From positions 1,674,001-1,738,000 of the forward strand of contig CAVTNM010000008.1 of assembly GCA_963736055.1 (NCBI GenBank): DNA of 64,000 bases, given 5' to 3'. The translations under genes were made by a program, and so were the position numbers. The stretch is from AC-32 sp963736055 (lineage in GTDB: Bacteria; Actinomycetota; Thermoleophilia; Gaiellales; Gaiellaceae). Below the pieces are notes generated by a model that was given only the letters and a program-made list of their open reading frames with translations, made no database searches and was not told the origin of the DNA. The stretch's first letter is position 1, and every line of letters starts with the position of its first letter. This document shows positions 53,357-62,410 of the stretch, piece after piece.

Positions 53357-56236
53357 GTGAGCATGCACGAGGTCGACGGCCTGAACGCGGGCTACGCGAG
53401 CGCCCTCCTCGAGGAGTACCTCGAGAACCCCGAGGCGGTCCCGAGCGAGTGGCGCTCCCTCTTCGAGAGCGGAGCGAGCGAGCTCGTGGCGACCCATCCG
53501 GGGCTCGCGCGGCTGGTCGAGCTCCTCCGCGAGGACGGAAACGGCCAGGCGGCGACGGCGACGCCTGCCGCCCCGCCCGCCCCGGTTCCGCCTCGGCCCA
53601 CCACCGTCCCGGCCGAGCCCGAGCCTGCCGCGGCTCAGGCCGCCCCGGACAAGACGCTGCTCGCTGCCGTCGCGGCGGCGATGGCGCTCGTAAAGGCGTA
53701 TCGCACGCACGGCCACCTGGCGGCCCGATTGGATCCCCTCGGGTCGGAGCCGGTGGGCGACCCCTCGCTCGAGCCCGGGCGCCTCGAGCCGAAGCTGACG
53801 CCCGAGCTGCAGCGGCTGATCCCGGCCGACATCCTCCGCGTGCACGTTCCGGGCGAGACGCTCGCCGAGGTGCTGCCACGTCTGCGCGAGACGTACTGCG
53901 GCACCAGCGCGTACGAGATCGAGCACATCTCCGACCACGAGCAGCGTGTCTGGCTGCGCTCGGCGATCGAGTCGGGCCGGTACCGCCGGCCGCTGGACGG
54001 CGACGAGCGGCGGCGCCTGCTCGAGCGCCTGACCGAGGTCGAGAGTTTCGAGCGCTACCTCCGGCGCGCGTTCCTCGGCCAGAAGCAGTTCTCCATCGAG
54101 GGGCTGGACGTGATGATCCCGATGCTGGACGAGGCGATCACGATCGTCGCCGAGGAGGGCGCGCACGAGGTCGTGTTCGGCATGGCCCACCGCGGCCGCC
54201 TGAACGTCCTCGCACACGTGCTCGGGAGGCCGTACGAGACGATCCTGCGCGAGTTCGAGGGCGAGCGAACGCTGGAGGCGGTCGCCTCCGACCCCGAAGG
54301 CGGCACCGGCGACGTCAAGTACCACCTCGGAGCGGAGGGGTCGCGGCCCACGCCCTCGGGCGACATCACGCTCACCCTGGCCTCGAACCCGAGCCACCTG
54401 GAGGCGGTCGACCCCGTCGTCGAGGGCCGCACGCGGGCAGAGCAGACCGACCGATCGAGCCGTACCGGCTACCACGACTCGACGGTCGCGATGCCGATCC
54501 AGATCCACGGCGACGCTGCGTTCCCCGCCCAGGGCGTCGTGGCCGAGACGCTGAACCTTGCCGACCTCAACGGCTACACGACCGGCGGCACGCTGCACCT
54601 GATCGCGAACAACCAGATCGGCTTCACCACCGATCCCGCGGATGGGCGTTCGACCCGTTACTCGAGCGACCTGGCGAAGGGCTTCGACCTTCCGATCGTT
54701 CACGTCAACGCCGACGACCCGGAAGCCGCGCTCGCCGCGGTCCGCCTGGCGCTCGCGTTTCGCCGCCGCTTCTGCACCGACGCCGTGATCGACCTCGTCG
54801 GGTACCGGCGCCACGGTCACAACGAGCAGGACGAGGCCGCCTACACGCAGCCGCTGATGGCCGCTCTGATCGAACGGCAGCCGAGCGTTCGCGAGCAGTA
54901 CGCGCAGGAGCTCGTCGACGAGGGCGTGATCACCCAGGAGGAAACCGAGGAGCTGACCGCCAGGGTCGACGCGAGGCTGAAGGAGGCGCACGAGCGGCTG
55001 AAGACGACCTTCGGCCAGGCCGTTCCCGCCGTGGCGTACGAGGGGCGGATCCCGGCGTCGAGCAAGGCCGAGATCGTGACCGCCGTGGGTGCCGACCTGC
55101 TGCGCACGCTGAACGAGGAGCTGCTCGCAGTCCCCGATGGCTTCACCGTCAACGCGAAGCTCGCGAAGCAGCTCGAGCGCCGCCGCGAGGCTCTCGATCA
55201 AGGCGGGATCGACTGGGGCCAGGCCGAGGAGCTCGCATTCGCGACCCTGCTCGTCGAGGGGATTCCGGTCCGTCTCACCGGCCAGGACACGGAGCGCGGC
55301 ACATTCTCGCACCGCCACCTCGTGGTACACGACGCGCAGAACGGACAGGCGTACGCGCCGATGCAGAACCTGCGGGAGGCGACGGCGTCGTTCGAGATCC
55401 ACAACTCCCCGCTCTCGGAGGAGGCCTGTGTGGGGTTCGAGTACGGCTACTCGGTGGCCGCGCCCGAGGCGCTCGTTGCCTGGGAGGCGCAGTTCGGCGA
55501 CTTCGTCAACGGCGCGCAGGTTGCGGTCGACCAGTTCATCGTCTCCGGGCTGTCGAAGTGGGGACAGACCTCGCGGCTGACGCTGCTGCTCCCGCACGGC
55601 TACGAAGGCAACGGGCCGGAGCATTCGAGCGCCCGGCTCGAGCGCTTCCTCCAGCTCGCAGCGCAGGAGAACATCCGCATCGTCAACTGCACGACTGCGG
55701 CGCAGTACTTTCACCTGTTGCGCCGGCAGGCCCTCGACCCGAGCGCGCGGCCGCTGATCGTGATGACCCCGAAGGGCCTGCTACGGCTGAAACAGGCGGC
55801 GTCCGAGCAACGCGAGCTGACCGAAGGCTCCTTCCGTCCCGTCATCGCCGACCCCATGGCCGATGCGGGCGCGGTCCGACGGCTCGTGCTCTGCTCCGGG
55901 AAGGTGTACTACGACCTGGCCGGCCACGAGCTCCGGCGGGAGGCTGACTGGATCGCCGTCGGGCGGCTCGAGCAGCTCTACCCGTTCCCGGTGGAAGCCC
56001 TTGCGGAGCTGGTGCGTTCGTACCCGTCGCTCGAGGAGCTCGTCTGGGCGCAGGAGGAGCCGCAGAACATGGGCGCCTGGCGGGCCATCCGGCACCGGCT
56101 CGAAGAGGCGCTGCCACCGGGTGTTCGTCTCCGCTTCGCGGGCAGGCCGTGGCGCGCGAGCCCGTCCGAGGGCTACCCCACGGCTCACCTGAAGGAGCAG
56201 GACCGGATCGTCCGGGAGGCCTTGAGCAGGACCTAG
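53357..56236 (+). CDS. sucA: 2-Oxoglutarate dehydrogenase E1 component
   Basis: The 959-residue thiamine diphosphate enzyme of the TCA cycle decarboxylates 2-oxoglutarate. The N-terminal recognition segment reads GLNAGYASALLEEYLENPEAVPSEW. A proline-rich linker spans about residues 70-97. The E1 core has FGMAHRGRLNVLAHVLGRPY, TLASNPSHLEAVDPVVEG, GDAAFPAQGVVAETLNL (ThDP/Mg site) and VGYRRHGHNEQDEA. The C-terminal domain holds LLLPHGYEGNGPEHSSARLERFLQ. There is no N-terminal E2-like catalytic domain, unlike the mycobacterial Kgd form. No E2 or E3 gene is in the window. GTG 53357 or ATG 53363 starts it. Confidence 0.96.
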   Translation: MSMHEVDGLNAGYASALLEEYLENPEAVPSEWRSLFESGASELVATHPGLARLVELLREDGNGQAATATPAAPPAPVPPRPTTVPAEPEPAAAQAAPDKTLLAAVAAAMALVKAYRTHGHLAARLDPLGSEPVGDPSLEPGRLEPKLTPELQRLIPADILRVHVPGETLAEVLPRLRETYCGTSAYEIEHISDHEQRVWLRSAIESGRYRRPLDGDERRRLLERLTEVESFERYLRRAFLGQKQFSIEGLDVMIPMLDEAITIVAEEGAHEVVFGMAHRGRLNVLAHVLGRPYETILREFEGERTLEAVASDPEGGTGDVKYHLGAEGSRPTPSGDITLTLASNPSHLEAVDPVVEGRTRAEQTDRSSRTGYHDSTVAMPIQIHGDAAFPAQGVVAETLNLADLNGYTTGGTLHLIANNQIGFTTDPADGRSTRYSSDLAKGFDLPIVHVNADDPEAALAAVRLALAFRRRFCTDAVIDLVGYRRHGHNEQDEAAYTQPLMAALIERQPSVREQYAQELVDEGVITQEETEELTARVDARLKEAHERLKTTFGQAVPAVAYEGRIPASSKAEIVTAVGADLLRTLNEELLAVPDGFTVNAKLAKQLERRREALDQGGIDWGQAEELAFATLLVEGIPVRLTGQDTERGTFSHRHLVVHDAQNGQAYAPMQNLREATASFEIHNSPLSEEACVGFEYGYSVAAPEALVAWEAQFGDFVNGAQVAVDQFIVSGLSKWGQTSRLTLLLPHGYEGNGPEHSSARLERFLQLAAQENIRIVNCTTAAQYFHLLRRQALDPSARPLIVMTPKGLLRLKQAASEQRELTEGSFRPVIADPMADAGAVRRLVLCSGKVYYDLAGHELRREADWIAVGRLEQLYPFPVEALAELVRSYPSLEELVWAQEEPQNMGAWRAIRHRLEEALPPGVRLRFAGRPWRASPSEGYPTAHLKEQDRIVREALSRT

Positions 56237-56415
56237 TGCGGGCGCCGGTGGCGCCGCGCTTGCTCGACCACCTTCGAAGCGACCCGCGGTCCGTGCACGC
56301 GTGCCTGCGTGATGATCATGCGCCGGTGTTTCTTCGGGATACGCCGCCAGATGTCCCAGGCGGTGAGTGCGAGGCCGATCGTGCCGGTGCGGCGGAAGGT
56401 CCGGAGTGGGGGCAC
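56233..56415 (-). CDS. Small basic hypothetical protein
   Basis: The 60-residue product starts at GTG 56415 and reads FRRTGTIGLALTAWDIWRRIPKKHRRMIITQARVHGP onward: one amphipathic helix and a basic end. No family is recognised. It overlaps the sucA 3' end tail-to-tail by four bases and follows the polyproline gene. The charge pattern suggests contact with nucleic acid or membrane, but nothing is established. Confidence 0.55.
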   Translation of the reverse strand: MPPLRTFRRTGTIGLALTAWDIWRRIPKKHRRMIITQARVHGPRVASKVVEQARRHRRPH

Positions 56416-56425
56416 GACGGGGAGC

Positions 56426-57202
56426 CTAGCGCTTCGGGGGGTGGCCCTTGTCGTGCTCTTTGCTGCCGCGGTCGTCCTTGTTCCGGTCGCCCCAGGCGCC
56501 ATGGCCGGGACCGTGATCGTCGCCTTGGCCGTGCCCGTGGTCGTCGTGGTCCCATGGGCCATGGCCGTGGTCGTCGGAGCCGTGGCCGTGATCGTCGCCG
56601 TGGTTCCGGCCGCAATCCCCCCCGCTGCCCGAGCCATTCCCGTCGGGGTGCTTGACCACCGGAGGCTTGGGTGGGGGCGGTGGAGGCGGTGGCTTGGACG
56701 CCGGCGGCGGGGGAGGAGGCGGTGGCGGGGGCGGCTTGACCGACGGCGGCGGAGGAGGCGGCGGCACCACTACCGGAGGAGACGGGGGCGGCGGCGGTGG
56801 GGGCGGCGGCGGCGGCTTGACCGATGGCGGCGGAGGGGGTGGAGGCGGCGGCGGAGCGGTCGGTCGTGGGCGCGGGCTCGACCCGACCGGGCTCTGCGGG
56901 GGGCTGCCTGCAGCCGAACCGCTCGTCCGAGGGCTGGCCGAGATGAGCGACGCGCCGGACGAGTCGGGCGCGAGGGGGATGCCTACGGAGGGCTGCTTGC
57001 TCGCCACGTGGCGGTGTGCCCGGGCCCGTCGAACCGGAAGCGGAGCGGCGCGAACAGTCGTGTGATCTCCGCCCGAGGCGAAGGGCAGGGAGGCCGGAGG
57101 CGAGTCGTCGCCGATGACGACGAGCGTGGGAAGCGTGACCGCAGCGCCAAGAGCCGCTCCTATGAGCGCGGCCACCGCGATGATTGCAATGCTTCTGCTC
57201 AC
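56426..57202 (-). CDS. Exported/anchored protein with polyproline tracts and His/Asp/Gly-rich tail
   Basis: The 258-residue protein has an N-terminal hydrophobic segment (IAIIAVAALIGAALGAAVTLP) that could be a signal or anchor. A low-complexity middle holds at least five Pro tracts of 7-11 residues, three of them linked by SVKP/ASKP. The tail is rich in His, Asp and Gly (HGDDHGHGSDDHGHG), a metal-binding type of composition. It is likely an extended wall-spanning rod with a metal-binding end; that is inference. A TAGAGT box lies about 25 bases upstream on this strand, and a GAGGGG precedes the GTG. It is divergent from a diguanylate cyclase. Confidence 0.75.
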   Translation of the reverse strand: MSRSIAIIAVAALIGAALGAAVTLPTLVVIGDDSPPASLPFASGGDHTTVRAAPLPVRRARAHRHVASKQPSVGIPLAPDSSGASLISASPRTSGSAAGSPPQSPVGSSPRPRPTAPPPPPPPPPPSVKPPPPPPPPPPPSPPVVVPPPPPPPSVKPPPPPPPPPPPASKPPPPPPPPKPPVVKHPDGNGSGSGGDCGRNHGDDHGHGSDDHGHGPWDHDDHGHGQGDDHGPGHGAWGDRNKDDRGSKEHDKGHPPKR

Positions 57203-57263
57203 ACCATCCCCTCGATCTGCCGATGCACTCTAGTGGTGCTATCGGCCAATTCACTGCGGAACC

Positions 57264-57269
57264 TAAATT
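57264..57269 (+). promoter_or_regulatory. -10-like box TAAATT, leaderless arrangement
   Basis: It lies seven bases before ATG 57277 with no Shine-Dalgarno sequence. Confidence 0.45.
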
Positions 57270-57276
57270 GTAAGTA

Positions 57277-59043
57277 ATGAGCTTCCGACTCAAGTTAGTC
57301 GCGTATTTCCTCCTTGTCTCGCTGCTACCGCTCAGCGCAGCGGGTTGGGGCCTGCATGCGATCGCCGGCCGGAGCGAGACCCGGCGCGTGGACGTGCGGC
57401 TCCAAGCGAGCCTGCGAGCCGTTCTCGGGGGCTACAAGGGGGAGCTCGCGGTGGCGAATCGGCGGGCTCACAGGCTGGCAGCCAACCGTGACTTCCAAAA
57501 CGCTCTGCAACGCCACGACCGCGCCACGCTGCGGCGGCTTCTCGACGACAACCCCGGGGTGAAGCTCCTCTCTCCCGCCCTGACGCTCGGCCCCGCGAAG
57601 CTGATCGGCCCGACCTCCGTTTTCAGGGTCGTGGGCTCGAGCGGCCCGCTCGGAAGGCTCGTCTCGGGCGTGCCCCTCACCGCGGGCTCGGTCGCTCACC
57701 TGCGCGCGCTGTCCGGGCTCTCGGACGGTGACCAGCTCGTCGTGCTCCAGCGCGGGCGGATCGCGGCCGGCCCGGCCGAGCTGCGCGGGCTCCAGCTCGC
57801 CGCGCCCTCGCGGGCCCGGACGCTCGACGTGGGCGGCCACGGCTACCGCACGCTGGCCTCCGACAGGCAGCCGGGTTCATCCGGGACGGCCTTGGCGCTG
57901 CTCTCGCCGCAGGCCAAGATCGACGACGCCGTGGCTTCTGCCGACCGCCGCCTGTTCCTCGGCCTCCTGGGCTCGCTCGGGCTGATCGCGCTCGTCGCCT
58001 ATGTCGTAGGCGGTTCGATCGTCAACTCCCTCGGCGGCCTGGCGGACGCCGCCAACGCGATCGCCCGCGGCCGGCTCGACCGCCGCGTGTCGGTGAAGGG
58101 CCGCGACGAGTTCGCACGCCTCGGGCTCGCCTTCAACGAGATGGCGGACCAGCTCGAGGCGCGGGAGGAGGAGCTCGGCGCCGAGCGGGCCCGTCTGCGC
58201 GAGGCGACTGTCCGTTTCGGCGAGGCCCTCGCGGCGACGCACGACGTCGATCAGCTCCTGCGCGTGATCATCGAGACCGTCGTCGAGACGACCGGCGCGA
58301 CGGGCGGGCTCGTCGTCGGGCTGGCCGGCGAGATCGTCCAGACGGGGTCGCTCTCGGACCGGGGCGAGCGCTTCGAGCTTCCGCTCACGGCCGGGCGCCA
58401 GAGCTTCGGCACCCTCACGCTCGTCGGTCGGGGCTTCACGGTCGAGCAGCGGCGCACGGCCGCGACGCTGGTCGCCCACGCGGCGATCGCCCTCGAGAAC
58501 GCCCGCCTGCACCGCATCGTCGCGAGGCAGGCGCTCGTCGACATGCTCACCGGGCTCGCGAACCGGCGCCACTGCGAGGAGGCGCTCGCGAGCGAGCTGC
58601 TCCGCGCCGAGCGCTTCGGCGGATCCGTCGCCTTCGTGCTCGCCGATCTCGACAGCTTCAAGTCGATCAACGACCGCTTCGGCCACCCGGTCGGCGACGG
58701 GGTGCTGGTCGAGTTCGCCGAGACGCTGCGCGAGTGCGTGCGCGAGATCGACATCCCGGCCCGCTGGGGCGGCGAGGAATTTGCGATCGTCCTGCCCGGC
58801 ACCGACCTGGAGGGCGCCACCCGGCTGGCCGAGCGCGCCCGTACGGCGCTCGAGGGGCGGACGATCCTGGCACCGGACGGCTCGCGGATCTCCGTCACGG
58901 TCAGCCTGGGCGTCGCCGCCTACCCGGAAGCGGCAGGCGCGGAGTCGCTCGTTCCTGCCGCCGACGGGGCGCTGTACGAGGCGAAACGCGAGGGCAAGAA
59001 CCGCGTCGTCACCGCCCGGCCGGGCGCGCGACAGACCCAGTAG
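57277..59043 (+). CDS. Membrane diguanylate cyclase (sensor-HAMP-GAF-GGDEF)
   Basis: The 588-residue protein makes cyclic di-GMP. A first membrane helix (about 5-25), an extracytoplasmic sensor (30-220) and a second helix (about 228-250) are followed by HAMP (IVNSLGGLADAANAIARG), a GAF domain (about 315-410) and GGDEF. The active site is GGEEF (RWGGEEFAIVLPG). An RxxD inhibition site (REID) lies five residues before it, so product feedback is expected. DMLTGLANRRHCEEAL and LADLDSFKSINDRFGHPVGD are intact. No EAL partner is present in the window. Confidence 0.95.
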   Translation: MSFRLKLVAYFLLVSLLPLSAAGWGLHAIAGRSETRRVDVRLQASLRAVLGGYKGELAVANRRAHRLAANRDFQNALQRHDRATLRRLLDDNPGVKLLSPALTLGPAKLIGPTSVFRVVGSSGPLGRLVSGVPLTAGSVAHLRALSGLSDGDQLVVLQRGRIAAGPAELRGLQLAAPSRARTLDVGGHGYRTLASDRQPGSSGTALALLSPQAKIDDAVASADRRLFLGLLGSLGLIALVAYVVGGSIVNSLGGLADAANAIARGRLDRRVSVKGRDEFARLGLAFNEMADQLEAREEELGAERARLREATVRFGEALAATHDVDQLLRVIIETVVETTGATGGLVVGLAGEIVQTGSLSDRGERFELPLTAGRQSFGTLTLVGRGFTVEQRRTAATLVAHAAIALENARLHRIVARQALVDMLTGLANRRHCEEALASELLRAERFGGSVAFVLADLDSFKSINDRFGHPVGDGVLVEFAETLRECVREIDIPARWGGEEFAIVLPGTDLEGATRLAERARTALEGRTILAPDGSRISVTVSLGVAAYPEAAGAESLVPAADGALYEAKREGKNRVVTARPGARQTQ

Positions 59044-59071
59044 GGTCAGCTCGGTGCTCTGGTGGAGTGGT

Positions 59072-59077
59072 TAGAAT
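59072..59077 (+). promoter_or_regulatory. -10-like box TAGAAT before small acidic protein gene
   Basis: It lies 33 bases upstream of ATG 59111, leaving a short leader that contains GGGAGG. Confidence 0.4.
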
Positions 59078-59110
59078 CCGCCGCTTGATCCCCAAACCCC
59101 GGGAGGATGT

Positions 59111-59413
59111 ATGCCGGTGGACACGTCGTCGTTGTTTGCCCAAGTGATTCAGGATCACCTCGAGCTGAAGGAGAAGAACTCGCAGCTCGAGAGCGATCTG
59201 CCGCTCGACAGGTACAAGACCGAAGACCCATTCGAGAACCACCCGCTCTTCAAGACGGAGGAGCAGGCGAGGATCGAGGAGACGATGGACGGCGAGGAGC
59301 AGGCCGTGTCGGCTTCGCCGCCGCTCGCCTGGCCCACCGAATCGACCGATGACGCCGAGCCGACGCACGAAGGGCTCTGGAGCCGGTCGCGTGATTTCGA
59401 CTGGGGTGACTAG
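59111..59413 (+). CDS. Small acidic hypothetical protein
   Basis: The 100-residue product is strongly acidic (EEQARIEETMDGEEQAV, then a Trp/Asp-rich end, GLWSRSRDFDWGD). An N-terminal helix (LFAQVIQDHLELKEKN) may be a docking segment. No family is recognised. GGGAGG five bases before the ATG and an upstream -10-like TAGAAT support it. It follows the diguanylate cyclase. Confidence 0.75.
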   Translation: MPVDTSSLFAQVIQDHLELKEKNSQLESDLPLDRYKTEDPFENHPLFKTEEQARIEETMDGEEQAVSASPPLAWPTESTDDAEPTHEGLWSRSRDFDWGD

Positions 59414-59486
59414 GACGCTTTAGGCTCTCGGTTTCCGCCCGTGGACGCCCGGGTACTCTCCGGCCTTCACCGATCAGGAGGAACCG

Positions 59487-59930
59487 ATGATCAAGAGTCT
59501 CCGCTTTGCGGCGCTGGGCGCCGCGCTCGCCTACTTCTTCGACCCGAGCAACGGAAGGCGCCGCCGCAAGGCGACGATCAAGCGCCTCGCGGGCTTCGCG
59601 CGGAAGCAGCGGGAGAAGGCCTCCGGCCTCACTCAGCGGGCCGAGGCGCAGAAGGACGAGGCCCCGCTCGCGCGCGGGCACTCGGAGGGCCTGTCGGACG
59701 ACGTCACGCTTGCGCGCAACGTCGAGTCCGAGATCTTCCGCGGCGCTCAGGTACCTCAGGGCAAGGTCAGCGTCGACGCCGAGCAGGGCAAGGTCGTCCT
59801 GCGCGGCGAGGTCGACTCGCCGGAGCTGATCGACGAGCTCGTCGGCAACGCGCGCAAGGTTCAGGGCGTCGAGGAGGTCGAGAGCCTGCTCCACACCCCG
59901 GGCGAGTCGGCGCCGAGCCGCGCGAGCTGA
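59487..59930 (+). CDS. BON-domain protein
   Basis: The 147-residue protein begins IKSLRFAALGAALAYFFDPSNGRRRR, a short membrane or membrane-proximal segment with the common FFDPxxGRRRR signature. A basic/charged linker leads to one BON domain (about 75-140: LARNVESEIFRG, GKVVLRGEVDSPELIDELV, VQGVEEVESLL). BON domains often bind phospholipid. AGGAGG five bases before ATG supports the start. Confidence 0.85.
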   Translation: MIKSLRFAALGAALAYFFDPSNGRRRRKATIKRLAGFARKQREKASGLTQRAEAQKDEAPLARGHSEGLSDDVTLARNVESEIFRGAQVPQGKVSVDAEQGKVVLRGEVDSPELIDELVGNARKVQGVEEVESLLHTPGESAPSRAS

Positions 59931-59947
59931 TCGTCTGCCCGGGCTCC

Positions 59948-59953
59948 TAGAGT
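59948..59953 (+). promoter_or_regulatory. -10-like box TAGAGT, leaderless arrangement
   Basis: It lies seven bases before GTG 59961. Confidence 0.4.
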
Positions 59954-59960
59954 CCGGGCG

Positions 59961-60107
59961 GTGGAGACCTCCGAGCGCTGTCCCCGCTGCGGCGGGGTGA
60001 TGGACTGGCGTCATCAGACGTGGCAGTGCCCGCGCTGCTCGTTCAAGCTCGGCTGCTGCGAGGGCGAGCCGCAGTCCTGCGCGCCTCCGGCCGCGAACCC
60101 GCGATAA
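59961..60107 (+). CDS. 48-residue zinc-ribbon protein
   Basis: GTG opens a small protein with ERCPRCGGVMDW and QCPRCSFKLGCCEGE: two CxxC knuckles forming a zinc ribbon, plus extra Cys near the end. Thus it has nine residues capable of metal binding. No family name is given. A TAGAGT seven bases upstream fits the leaderless pattern. It precedes the polyamine transporter genes by 12 bases. Confidence 0.7.
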   Translation: METSERCPRCGGVMDWRHQTWQCPRCSFKLGCCEGEPQSCAPPAANPR

Positions 60108-60119
60108 TCGCGCGAGCCG

Positions 60120-61199
60120 GTGTCATTGCAGGAGCAATCGTCCGCGGAGCGGTCTCTTGACGCCTACTCGGGCGCCGGGGCAGCCGTGCGCCTGGAGGGG
60201 GTGCGGAAGTCCTACGGCGACGTGGTGGCGGTCGACGGCGTCGACCTCGAGATCCGCGAGGGGGAGTTCTTCACCATGCTCGGCCCGTCCGGTTCCGGCA
60301 AGACGACCACGCTGAGGGTGATCGCGGGATTCGAGGCGCCCGACGCCGGGCGCGTGCTCCTCGACGGCACGGACGTGACCGATCGGCCGCCCTACGCGCG
60401 TGACGTCAACACGGTCTTCCAGGACTACGCCCTCTTCCCGCACATGACCGTCGGGGAGAACGTCGCCTACGGGATGAAGGTCAAGCACGTGCGCCGCGCC
60501 GACCGCACCCGGCGAGCAGCCGAAGCGCTCAGGCTCGTGCGCCTGCAGGGCCTCGAGGGCAGGAAGCCGTCGCAGCTCTCGGGCGGACAACGGCAGCGGG
60601 TGGCGCTCGCGCGCGCGATCGTCAACCGTCCTCAGGTGCTGCTGCTCGACGAGCCGCTGGGTGCCCTCGACCTCAAGCTCCGACAGGAGATGCAGCTCTT
60701 TCTCAAGAGCCTGCAGCGCGATCTCGGCATCACGTTCGTCTACGTCACCCACGACCAGGACGAGGCGCTGACCATGAGCGACCGGCTCGCCGTCTTCGAC
60801 CGCGGGCGGATCGAGCAGCTCGGCGCGCCCGCCGAGGTGTACGAACGCCCGGCCAGCGCGTTCGTCGCGGGGTTCGTCGGCGTCTCGAACGTCGTCGAGC
60901 GCGACGGCAAGCGGTTCGCCGTCCGCCCGGAGAAGATCCGCATGACCGACGCAGGGACCAGCCCCGCGCGGGGCACGTTTGCGGAGACCGGCCGAATCGG
61001 CGAGGTCGTCTACGCCGGCATGGTCACGCGGTACGTCGTCAAGCTCGACCGGGGCGGCGAGCTGCAGGTCGTGCGCCAGAACCTCGAAACCTCATCGGCC
61101 GAGGCGCTCGACGCCAAGGGCCGGCCAGTGCTGCTCGAGTGGCGCCCAGAGCACACGCTCGAGCTCGATCAAGCGGGGGAAACGGAAGGAGAAAGATGA
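60120..61199 (+). CDS. potA: Polyamine-type ABC transporter ATP-binding protein
   Basis: The 359-residue ATPase has Walker A GPSGSGKT, Q-loop VFQDYALFPHMTVGENVAYGM, signature LSGGQRQRVALARAI, Walker B VLLLDEPLGALD and the H-loop THDQDEALTMSDRLAV. A C-terminal TOBE_2-like domain (residues about 265-345, SNVVERDGKRFAVRPEKIRM) is typical of PotA. Together with the binding protein and permeases it would import spermidine/putrescine or a related cation; specificity is inferred. GTG 60120 is the start. Its stop overlaps potD by ATGA. Confidence 0.94.
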   Translation: MSLQEQSSAERSLDAYSGAGAAVRLEGVRKSYGDVVAVDGVDLEIREGEFFTMLGPSGSGKTTTLRVIAGFEAPDAGRVLLDGTDVTDRPPYARDVNTVFQDYALFPHMTVGENVAYGMKVKHVRRADRTRRAAEALRLVRLQGLEGRKPSQLSGGQRQRVALARAIVNRPQVLLLDEPLGALDLKLRQEMQLFLKSLQRDLGITFVYVTHDQDEALTMSDRLAVFDRGRIEQLGAPAEVYERPASAFVAGFVGVSNVVERDGKRFAVRPEKIRMTDAGTSPARGTFAETGRIGEVVYAGMVTRYVVKLDRGGELQVVRQNLETSSAEALDAKGRPVLLEWRPEHTLELDQAGETEGER

Positions 61200-62407
61200 A
61201 GAACGCTCACAGGCGCCTCCTCAGCTGGAGCGCCGCGGCGCTCCTCGTCGGGGCGCTTGCCGTCCTCGCGGCGGGCTGCGGCTCCAGCGGGGAGAGCAAA
61301 TCGTCCTCGACAACCACCACAGGCGGCACGCCTGCCAACACGCCGAGCTCGATCGGCAAGGGCGAAGGCGCGCTCAACCTGATCGAGTGGCCGTACTACT
61401 CCGATCCCGCGTTCGCGAAGAAGTTCACCCAGCAGACCGGGTGCGTGATCCATCGCAAGGACGCCGGCTCTTCCAACCAGATGGTCGCGCTCATGCGTGC
61501 GGGCGGAGGCGGCGGAGGCGGCCAGTGGGACCTGGTCTCGGCATCCGGCGACGCGAGCCTGCGCCTGATCAAGGGCGGCGACGTCAAGGCCGTCAACGTC
61601 AACCTGATCCCGAGCTGGCAGAGCTTCATCCCGATCTTCAAGTCGCCGGCGCACAACACCGTCGACGGCGTCCACTACGGCGTCTCGTTGCAGTGGGGCC
61701 CGAACGTCCTGCTCTACAACAACCAGAAGCTGAAGCCCGGCCCGACCGAGTGGGGCGCGCTCTACGACCCCAAGTACAAGGGCCAGATCACCATCCCCAA
61801 CAACCCGATCCAGATCGCCGACGCGGCCTTCTACCTCCAGCACTCCAACCCGAGCCTCGGGATCACGGATCCGTACGAGCTGAACAAGAAGCAGTTCGAC
61901 GCCACCGTGAACCTGCTCAAGCAACAGCGGAAGCTCGTCAAGCTCTACTGGAACTACGACACCGACGGCCGGGCCGCCTTCGCGAACGGCGATGTCTCGC
62001 TCGGAGCGATCTGGCCGGTCGACACGCTCGCCCTGCAGGCGAAGAAGGTCCCGGTCACGGAGGTCATCCCGAAGGACGGTGCCACGGGCTGGGCCGACAC
62101 CTGGATGCTGGCGAAGAAGGCGCCGCACCCGAACTGTGCCTACCTGTGGATGAAGTACGTCACGACCCCCCAGGTGCAGGCGCAGCAGGCGCTCATCTTC
62201 GGCGAGACGCCGGTCAACCCGCACGCGTGCCCGTTCATGAACAAGATCCAGGCGGGCTCCTGCGCGAAGTACCACCTGAACGAGCCGCTCAGCTACTACG
62301 ACACGATCAAGTTCTGGAAGACGCCGATCGCCGATTGCGGCAACGGCAAGGACGACTGCATGGACTACAACGACTGGCAAACGGCATGGACGCAGATCAC
62401 GGGCTGA
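61196..62407 (+). CDS. potD: Polyamine-type ABC transporter substrate-binding lipoprotein
   Basis: The 403-residue protein has a signal and lipobox LAVLAAGC. The mature part has a Ser/Thr-rich tether (SKSSSTTTTGG), then a PotD/PotF-type fold: LNLIEWPYYSDPAFAKKFTQQTGC, GDASLRLIKGGDVKAVNV, YGVSLQWGPNVLLYN and a C-terminal DTWMLAKKAPHPNCAYLWMKYV. The many Trp/Tyr/Asp in the cleft fit a cationic ligand. ATG overlaps the potA stop. Confidence 0.93.
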   Translation: MKNAHRRLLSWSAAALLVGALAVLAAGCGSSGESKSSSTTTTGGTPANTPSSIGKGEGALNLIEWPYYSDPAFAKKFTQQTGCVIHRKDAGSSNQMVALMRAGGGGGGGQWDLVSASGDASLRLIKGGDVKAVNVNLIPSWQSFIPIFKSPAHNTVDGVHYGVSLQWGPNVLLYNNQKLKPGPTEWGALYDPKYKGQITIPNNPIQIADAAFYLQHSNPSLGITDPYELNKKQFDATVNLLKQQRKLVKLYWNYDTDGRAAFANGDVSLGAIWPVDTLALQAKKVPVTEVIPKDGATGWADTWMLAKKAPHPNCAYLWMKYVTTPQVQAQQALIFGETPVNPHACPFMNKIQAGSCAKYHLNEPLSYYDTIKFWKTPIADCGNGKDDCMDYNDWQTAWTQITG

Positions 62408-62410
62408 CCC

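Noticed and set aside
52481..55714. A 1077-residue minus-strand frame across sucA and the small-protein cluster
   Set aside because: Low-complexity Arg/Leu/Val text with no domain; it mirrors sucA, which is unambiguous.
56652..57065. A Gly-rich plus-strand frame opposite the polyproline gene
   Set aside because: It is the complement of CCN-rich proline codons; it has no start signal, and the minus-strand gene has a signal segment and a promoter-like box.
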